From positions 33,361,067 through 33,425,066 of the forward strand of contig JAAALK010000289.1 in assembly GCA_019279435.1 (NCBI GenBank): 64,000 bases of DNA, given 5' to 3'. Each line of letters opens with the position of its first letter. Positions within the stretch are counted from its first letter, which is position 1. The notes under the pieces are model-generated. The model made no database searches and was not told the origin of the DNA. It saw only the letters and a program-made list of their open reading frames with translations. A program made the translations under genes and the position numbers. Source of the stretch: Zizania palustris. Lineage: Eukaryota; Streptophyta; Magnoliopsida; Poales; Poaceae. Of the stretch, positions 57,025 through 64,000 are shown piece by piece.

Positions 57025-58668
57025 TGAGGAGCCATGCTGAATAGCATGGGCCTCATGGCTCCAGATGTGATGAGTCATTGTCAACGATAGTCAAAGGGGA
57101 CAAAAGAAGAAGAGATCTGCTGTTTCATGGGCCGCGTGTGACTCAGGTACACGGGCAGCGAGCGACTGTCGGGCAGAGGAGGCTGCGAAGTCGGGCTGGC
57201 CCAATCCGGGTGCATGGGCCAGAAGCAGTAGAAGACCCACTGGGCTGGTGACCAGGGTTGACTCAGGTACATGGGCGGTGAGTGATTGCCAGGCTGAGAG
57301 AGCTGCGGAATCGGGCCGGCTCAATCCGGGTACCTGGTGCAAAGTCGGTGGAGGCTTTGTCAGTTTCGGCGCAAAACTGACAACCGTTGATCTTGTATCC
57401 GACTGTCCAGAAGAGAAGCCGTAGTCGCTACGAAAACTTAGCTTCCGGATAAGTCATCTGTAACTCTAGGCCCACAGTCAGTCAGTCGTGTCTGTAAAAA
57501 TTCCTAAGGGCAGTAGAGTATTTTCCTTTATTTCTGCGTCTGTAAAAAACCCTAAGGGGCTGGTGGAATATTCTAGGCCATTGGGCAGCCTATAAATAGG
57601 GCCCCAATCCCTAGGGTTGGACTACCCTTCTAGAAATCACTTTTTCCAATCATCCCTTGGGTCATTTTGTTCCTGCGTGCTTTTTTTTCTCTCTCCCTGT
57701 GTGCGCCGCCAGGCAACCTCCTGTTCTTCCTGAGATTCATTTGGCTCTTTACTATTTGGAAGCTTTTATTCCTATTGATTCTCATGCACAGCACTTCATT
57801 TAAGGTTCTGTTGGTTCGGTTTGCACACAACTAATTTATTCCTAAGCAGAAGCTTCTCTGTGGCTTCTGTTTGTTCTTCACAAGAGTACTAGTTCTTGTG
57901 GCTGGTAGCAAATAGTACTACTTTCCTGTAGCTACAGTATGCTAGTACTTTAGCCTTGCTTTTCGTGTGTTGCTTTTTGATCGAGTTGGCAGGGTCAAAG
58001 TCCCTTTTCTTGTGTGAAGTCCAACTCTGTGTAGCAGACTTCGAATCTGCAAGCTTCGAATCTGCAAGCTTCGAATCTGCAGGCTTCGAATCAGCAGACT
58101 TCGAATCAGCAGACTTCGAATCTGCAAGCTTCGAATCTACAGACTTCGAATCTGCAAGCTTCGAATCAGCAGACTTCGAATTTGCAAGCTTCGAATCTGC
58201 AGACTTCGAATCAGCAGACTTCGAATCAGCAGACTTTGAATCTGCAAGCTTCGAATCTGCATACTTCGAATCTGCATACTTCGAATCTGCAGGCTTCGAA
58301 TATGCATACTTCGAATCTGAAACCTTCGAATCTGCAACCTCCGAATCTGCAACCTTCGAATCTGCAACCTTCGAATCTGCATACTTCGAATCTGCATACT
58401 TCGAATCTGCAACCTTCGAATCTTCAACCTCCGAATCTGCAACCTTCGAATCTGCAACCTCAGAATCTGCAACCTCAGAATCTGCAACCTCAGAATCTGC
58501 AACCTCTGAATCAGCAGACTTCGAATATGCAGACTTAGTCAATTTGTTCTCGCTTTGCTGTTTAGTTTTCTTTTTAATTGCGTTGGGTTTTGGGAGCAGG
58601 CCATTGATTCGAAAGAATTTTTTAGGCGCCCATTCACCCCCCCTCTGGTCGCTACTTTCGGTCCTACA
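57025..58668 (+). repeat. 3' LTR of element H
   Basis: It is 1644 bp, TGAGGAGCC to GGTCCTACA. TATA box at 57591-57598. The minisatellite (58035-58535) has 33 units, one fewer than the 5' copy. Other differences are scattered substitutions and single-base runs. Confidence 0.95.
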
Positions 58669-58673
58669 CCTTG

Positions 58674-59642
58674 CCGCGCTTGCCCTTCACAAAAGGTTTC
58701 CTCTCCTTCTTGTGGTATTTGGGGCGCTCACTCTCATCTCTCTTCTTGAGTTTAGGATAATTGGCCTTGATGTGAGAAGTGTCGCCACACTCAAAACAAC
58801 CACTAAAACCACTTCTTCTCTGATCCCGTCTCTCATGGTGAAAACGGGTGAACCTTCTGGCAATGAGAGCAAGCTCATCATCATCCAGAGTATCCACCTG
58901 CTTCTTAGTGACGGAGACCAGGGAGGACAAAGCAAAAACCATCTGCAAAAACACAAGTGCCTGATGTACTTGGTTCTGTAGTGGTGCCATGGCTAGTGCT
59001 AGAAACTAGTGCCAATGGCTATGGCAAAGAGTTCCTATGCACTACAAGAGATGCCTTCGCAATCTCTTGCGACTTCATCTTGCTAAAGAGCTCATCACAG
59101 GTCAATGTGTCATAACCTGCAGACTCCTCAATGCTGGATATCTTCACTTCCCATATGCTACGATCAAGAGCATAGAGAAGCTTGATAGCCCTATCATGAT
59201 CATTGTAAGCAAGCGTCCTGTTGGACCGCAAGTTACTCACTATTGCATCGAAGCGAGAAAACATGGCATCTATAGATTCACCAGGAGCCTGCACAAACAG
59301 CTGATACTATTGATTATACGTGCTTTGGTGTCTGGCCTTAATCTGTGTAGATCCCTCATGAAAGATAGTGAGTGTCGTCCAAATCTCCCTAGCTGTCCTA
59401 AGGTGCTGCACCCTATCAAAATCACTTCTACTCAAACCAATGAATAGTATATTTCTTGCCTTGGAATTGGCATTATACTGATCCTTCTCTGTTTGAGAGG
59501 TGCGAGTTTCAAGGATGGAGTATTGTGAGTCCACAATCTCCCAAATTGCATTTCCTTGGCTTAGCAAGTAAGCCTCCATGCGCACCTTCCAGTATGCAAA
59601 ATCTGTCCCATCGAACAGAGGTATTTTACTAACTCTGTCCAT
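58674..59642 (-). pseudogene. Element G gag N-terminal part (before H)
   Basis: The ATG at 59642 gives MDRVSKIPLFDGTDFAYWKV. The UBN2-type core follows as in D, broken by a TAG near 59304 after TYNQ. A TAG after NSLP at 59019-59021 is shared with D. An extra T in a T-run near 58937 shifts the frame. The zinc knuckle reads CFECGDTSHIKANY: the last ligand Cys is Tyr, unlike D. The frame then runs into the H insertion after KGKRGK. Confidence 0.9.
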
Positions 59643-59692
59643 GTCGCCAATAGATCACAAAACAGATTAAGGTCAACTGGTGATCTTAACCC

Positions 59693-59704
59693 GCTCTGAT
59701 ACCA
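59693..59704 (-). promoter_or_regulatory. Primer-binding site of element G (initiator Met tRNA)
   Basis: On the minus strand TGGTATCAGAGC follows the LTR end CCAACA after two bases. Confidence 0.93.
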
Positions 59705-59706
59705 AT

Positions 59707-61949
59707 TGTTGGACCAGAAACGACGACCAGGGGGTGAATGGGAGCTTTTAAAACTTTAGACTAAAAATAGCCTTCTATTTTACTTCTGTCTTCTGTGGAA
59801 TAGGCTTCGAACACACCCTTCGAAGTTCTGGTTCGGAGGTATTTTACAGCTCCGAAACAGGCTTCGCATGGAGCAAAACTTCGAAGCCAAGAAGACTTCG
59901 CTCCACCCACAACCCAGAAAATTCAGCTTCTGCTAAGTCAGTGCAGGCTCTGCACACAGAGTGCCTTCGAGCAGGCTTCGCACTTCACCCTTCGTAAGAG
60001 TGGACTTCCCTCTGAGGACTTTGATCAGCTTTGCTAAGTCAGTGCAGGCTCCGCACACTGGGTGCCTTCTAGCAGGCTTCGCACTACAGACTTCGCAAGA
60101 GCAGACTTCCCTCTGAGGACTTCGACCAGGTTTGCTAAGTCAGTGCAGGCTCCGCACACTGGGTGCCTTTGAGCAGGCTTCGCACTACAGATTTTGCAAG
60201 AGCAGACTTCCCTCTGCGGACTTCGACCAAATACTTAGCGACAACAACTGGTGCTGGGCTTCGTACTTCGAAGGTCTAAACGCACAGTGAACACACTTCG
60301 CCAAGGGCTTCGACAAGGGAAGAAAAACGGGCTACGATCAGTGCTTCACTAGCAATCAGAGAGGTCTAGCCTTTAGTTTACATGGAGCGAACAGACTTTG
60401 AAAAACACACTTCGCTCGAACAGGCTTCTCACACACTTCTCCAGAAAAGATTTAGTGCAAAAACTCAACTCAAAAGAAGTGAGACAAGAAAGATCGAAGC
60501 ATGTAGAGAAGTATGCTTACAAGCTCAAGCAGTAAATGACCACAGAATCAAAGCTTCAATGCTTGAACAGGGAACACAAAATGAACTCACAGGATGAATA
60601 CAAGGTATGTGGCGGCTAGCACAGGAGCTCAAAAATGACTGCTCAAAGTGTTGATGTGACCTAGCCAGCCTCCACTATTTATAGGCACTATTCAGCCCTT
60701 TGAATAGACTACTTTACGCCTAGGGTTTACACCGGTTTTGTCTCATCAGAACAGGGGGTACAACAGGTAGTCTACTTTATTTGGAGGCTTCTTCTGTCAG
60801 CTTCGCAGAGGGGACAACACCAGCTTTTGCAGAGCAGACGCTGTTAGCCTTTGCAGTTTTGGACCCTTCTGAAGCCCCCCTTCGCACGCGAAGGGTGCGG
60901 TAGCTTCGGTGAGAAGCCTTGAGCCTGATGGCCTTCGCTTCACCGAAGTCAGCCTTCGATACAGTGATGGTTTTGAGCCGAAGCCGTCAAAGCCCTTGGG
61001 CCTTCGCACCAACACCTTCGGAGTGGACCACCACGGCTTCGCAGCTTCTCCCAGCTCGAACTCCGTCAGTCCGTGTACCGAAGCCATGCATGGACGATGT
61101 ACCTCAAGTCAGCTTCGCTCCGGAGCCTGCCTCGCTCTGGAGCCTGCCTCGCTCCGGAGTCAGCCTTGCTCCGAAGTCACCTTCACTCCAAAGCCCCACC
61201 TTCGGAATACCACCCTTCGAAGTCCCTACTTCGTCCAAGGCCTCCGCATGAAGCATTCCATGAGCATTTCGTCGCAGTGTCTCTCCCCGAGCACACTTCT
61301 CGACGATCCTCACCCGGACCATGCCTTCGATGCACCTTGACTTCTGAGACCTTCGTCGGATATACCTTCGAGTGTCTCCCTCCGGAGCACACCTCGAACG
61401 CCTTGCCTCATTGCTGAGGACTTTGTCCACCAAACTTCGAAGTGCCTCGCCTTCGAGGACTTCGTCTCGGAGTACCTTCACCCGGAGCCAAGCTCCGCGC
61501 TTACTATCTTCTCCTGGCGCACCTCGACCCAAGGTCCGACCTCGACCCCTTCGCAGCCTTCGTGATGGATCTCCCTGCACCCTTGGCATCAAGCCTCCCA
61601 CTTGACCTAGGTTCCCTGCTACGAACCATCCGTCACCTCCGAAGTCACCTGCGCACAACAGACAGACAAACAAGTGTATCCAGTACCCCGGAGACCTCTC
61701 CGGGTAAGCAACCTCCGATACACACTCCGGTGTACCGCCCACAATACCGAGACCTTCGGTACGACCCAGTCATCATGTACTGTCGGACCCCTCCGACAAG
61801 CACACTCCGCTGCAACAGCTGCAGCAACCAGAGCCCCGAACCCTTCAGTGAAACAACCTCCGAACCCCCTCAGAGGGACCCCTTCGAATCAAAGGGTAAA
61901 ATCTGTCAATCACTCATCACAGACTCCGAAACCAACCCTTGGTTTCTCA
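59707..61949 (-). repeat. 5' LTR of element G
   Basis: It is 2243 bp; on the minus strand it starts TGAGAAACCAAGGGTTGG and ends TCTGGTCCAACA. It keeps the TATA box (60676-60683, minus) and three 101-bp units. CTTCG-rich composition creates long frames on both strands (61100-61740), not regarded as genes. Confidence 0.94.
60676..60683 (-). promoter_or_regulatory. TATA box of the element G 5' LTR
   Basis: On the minus strand GCCTATAAATAGTGG matches the D LTR box exactly. It is absent from the G 3' LTR. Confidence 0.78.
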
Positions 61950-61954
61950 ATAAA

Positions 61955-62023
61955 TAATTCCAGAAATTCCCAGAAAAATATATTTCCTTTATTTTATTTA
62001 TTTTTAAATCTTGGGGTGTTACA
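61955..62023 (-). repeat. 5' LTR of element F, second part
   Basis: The 69 bp that are missing from 37092-40218 lie here, after G, and end GGGGTGTTACA. The D TSD CTTAG follows at 62024. Confidence 0.92.
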
Positions 62024-62028
62024 CTTAG

Positions 62029-62171
62029 GCTAGAATCTGTGTTTACTGATTATGCCATGCTTAAGTCTAGGGTTAATGATGCTGAATGTGAATCTTGCAC
62101 TGTTGTCATGGGTGAGCTTGCTCAGTTGCATTCTGTGCATGCTCAAACTCTTTTTGAGCTTGAAACCATTT
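62029..62171 (+). pseudogene. Element D gag continuation after F
   Basis: The translation LRLESVFTDYAMLKSRV and ECESCTVVMGELAQLHSV matches the coiled-coil part of G gag directly downstream of the point where F entered D. It stops at GAAACCATTT (62171), where the Tat fragment I starts; the rest of D is gone. Confidence 0.88.
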
Positions 62172-64000
62172 AGCCGATTTGAAGGTTGATTTTGATAGGA
62201 TGCGACAGTATGGTTTGAAAATGAACCCACTCAAGTGTGTTTTTGGTGTGTCGGTGGGTAAGTTCTTAGGTTTCATGATTCACGAGAGAGACATAGAAAT
62301 TGATCCTAAGAGGATTGAGAAGATTAGAAACATTGCAGCGCCGACGTGCAAAAGGGATGTGCAGAAGTTGCTAGGCAAGATGAACTATTTGCGTCGCTTT
62401 ATATCCAACTTGTCCGGCAAGATTGATGACTTTGTCCCCATAGTCCGGCTAAAAAACAAAGCTGAGTTCACCTGGGGGCAAGCCAGCAAAGTGCTCTTGA
62501 GAAAATCAAGGAGTTCCTGTCATCACAGCCTGTGGTGAGAGCACCCAAAGCCGGGATTCCGTTTTAGCTATACATCGCTGCTGAAGATAGCGTGATTTGG
62601 GCCGTGCTAACCCAGGAGGTAGAAGGAAAAGAGTACATCATCACATTCTTTAGCCGCTGCCTGCTGGACACCAAAACTAGGTACGCGTTCGTGGAATGAT
62701 TATGTTTATCACTTTACTATGCGTGCACCAAATTACGCCAATATCTTCTCCCCACTACATGTGTTGTTGTTTGCCAAACCGATGTTATAAAGCACATGTT
62801 ACAGAAGCCGATTCTAAGTGGAAGAATCGGAAAATGGGCTTACGCGTTGATAGAATATGATTTGGCTTACGAACCCCTGAGAGCTATGAAAGGCCAAATC
62901 GTAGCCAACTTTATAGTTGATACCACATAGATGTCAGCTGGAGTGATAATGTTACTCTAGTTGAGGTAGTGCCATGGAAACTCTATTTTGATGGCTCCGC
63001 TGCCAAGAGTGGCCAAGGTATTGGAGTGGTTCTCATATCACCTAATGGGATGCACTTTGAAACTTTGGCCCATCTGGAATTTCCCTCCACTAATAACCAA
63101 GCCGAATACGAAGCTTTATTGCTAGGGCTTGAATTACTAGAATCCGTAGGCACTAGACATGTCCATGCATACGGTGATTCTTTGTTAGTAGTGCAACAAG
63201 TGGCTAAAAATGCTCAATGCTTTAACGACTTGCTGAACAATTGGATAAATGTCTGGACCTAGTTGTTGTTTTTGATGACTTCAAAATATCGCACGTGTCA
63301 AGAGAGGCCAATTAGATTGCAAATGATTTGGCTCAATAAGCATCTAGTTACCAAGTCAGGAGAGGAAGATTTTCTGTATTAGAGAAGCCAATGCTTGGTC
63401 TCACTGCCGAAGCTAGTGACAGTGGGTGAGCACACCCTCTGGGTCGGACCCCTCCGGCCGAAGGTCACTACGTGCCGATGTCCTTGGATCAGAGTACTTT
63501 GCCAACCAAGGGACCTGGCACGCCGGAGGCCATAGGCTGAAGCCCCCCATACGGTGAGGGTTCCTGGGAGTCCGAACCCTCCGGAGGGCTTTGGACCAAC
63601 ACACTCCGAATGGCCAGCCCGGCCAGGCTTTAGTAGAAGCAGGAACAGCCCGGGGGGCACCCCGAAGTCAATAATTTAGAAATTTTTTCAGAAGGTGAGT
63701 CAGCGAGACCCTCTAAAACCTATAAGGGTGATTGGAGAATCCCAATCGTCCAGTATTTGAGAGACCCTAGCTGAAGGGTTGATCGGAAGGTTCGGCGACA
63801 AGCATTCAAATTCGTGTTGATAGACGACACATTGTACCGCCGAACCATCGATGGAGTACTATTAAAGTGTTTAGACCATGAACATTCCCAGGTGGCTACT
63901 GGAGAAGTCCATGAAGGACTTTGTGGCACTCACCAGTCGGCCTAGAAAATGAGTTGGATGCTTAAAAGAGCAGGTTTTTTTGGCCAACTATGACCAAAGA
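62172..64000 (+). pseudogene. Fragment I: Tat-type gypsy RT end, RNase H domains and integrase start
   Basis: The fragment begins inside RT (ADLKVDFDRMRQYGLKMNPL, FLGFMIHERDIEIDP) and carries the first RNase H (LYIAAEDSVIWAVLTQEVE), the archaeal-type RNase H with an intact MPWKLYFDGSAAKSGQGIG at 62972 and NNQAEYEALLLGLELL, a Pro-rich linker, and the integrase finger (ATGEVHEGLCGTHQSA) up to the window edge. It is closely related to element C and shares with it the one-base-short G-run near 62475 and the TAG after THQSA at about 63940. Further stops are private to it. No LTR is seen. Confidence 0.88.

Larger units (their letters stand above)
48036..58668 (+). mobile_element. Element H: SIRE-type Ty1/copia, plus strand, full length, youngest in the nest
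   Basis: LTRs of 1656 and 1644 bp (48036-49691, 57025-58668) bracket PBS, gag, pol and a 1.3-kb 3' region. TSD CCTTG lies at 48031-48035 and 58669-58673 and rejoins the G gag frame. Pol is almost intact, with one frameshift and one stop. LTRs are nearly identical outside a 15-bp minisatellite that has 34 and 33 units. It belongs to the SIRE lineage but its LTR start (TGAGGAGCC) and body differ from D and G. Confidence 0.95.
40219..61949 (-). mobile_element. Element G: SIRE-type Ty1/copia, minus strand, contains H
   Basis: Both LTRs (40219-42253 and 59707-61949), PBS, gag, pol and PPT are present. TSD ATAAA lies at 40214-40218 and 61950-61954. Gag is split by element H at 48036-58668. Copia order on the minus strand is gag, protease, integrase, RT, RNase H. 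Gag and pol carry stops and frameshifts. D is a second copy of the same family. Confidence 0.93.
28252..62023 (-). mobile_element. Element F: Tekay-type chromovirus (Ty3/gypsy), minus strand, contains G and H
   Basis: The 3' LTR is 28252-31430, the internal region 31431-37091 and the 5' LTR 37092-40218 plus 61955-62023, split by G. TSD is CTTAG. Order on the minus strand is PBS, an extra ORF, gag with zinc knuckle, protease, RT, RNase H, integrase and chromodomain. From the conserved part of gag to the chromodomain (35513-31473) every coding block is in one frame and is broken only by stop codons. The chromodomain and LTRs over 3 kb fit Tekay/Del. Confidence 0.92.

Overview
This window is repetitive plant nuclear DNA. 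I found no host gene, tRNA or rRNA gene and nothing bacterial. Almost all of it can be assigned to LTR retrotransposons, and most boundaries are visible as TG...CA LTR ends, 5-bp target-site duplications (TSDs), primer-binding sites (PBS) and polypurine tracts (PPT). Tat-type Ty3/gypsy elements with antisense accessory genes, SIRE-type Ty1/copia and Tekay-type chromovirus elements nested this deeply fit a large monocot genome, plausibly a grass or relative. The species cannot be read from the sequence.

Layout. Positions 1-1239 are a minus-strand copia pol fragment (J). Positions 1240-2564 are a 3'-truncated Tat-family LTR. Positions 2593-2883 are a chromovirus integrase fragment. Element B (Tat, minus) starts at 2884 and is split 6 bp from its LTR end by element A (Tat, plus, 2890-14412, TSD GTTGG). 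B resumes at 14418 and runs to 18593. Element C (another Tat family, minus) occupies 18594-24873. Element D (SIRE copia, plus) starts at 24874. Inside D's gag lies F (Tekay chromovirus, minus, 28252-62023, TSD CTTAG). Inside F's 5' LTR lies G (SIRE copia, minus, 40219-61949, TSD ATAAA). Inside G's gag lies H (SIRE copia, plus, 48036-58668, TSD CCTTG). A short D remnant follows at 62029-62171, and a plus-strand Tat fragment of the C family (I) fills 62172-64000. The order B, C, D, F, G, H is a six-level nest that gives relative insertion ages.

Function. Each element encodes, or once encoded, Gag, protease, reverse transcriptase, RNase H and integrase for copy-and-paste transposition. All gag-pol frames here carry stops or frameshifts, so none looks autonomous as it stands. 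Many stops can be explained as CGA to TGA or CAG to TAG changes, the pattern expected from deamination of methylated cytosine.

The most interesting item is in element A. Downstream of pol, on the opposite strand, is an intact gene of five exons (13462 down to 9819) with four short GT-AG introns, its own TATA box and a coding capacity of 1114 residues (1137 if one 69-bp in-frame intron is kept). It resembles the 'putative gypsy-type transposon' proteins found as extra antisense ORFs in Tat elements. It is open throughout although gag-pol of the same copy is broken. Element B carries a decayed homologue in the same antisense layout.
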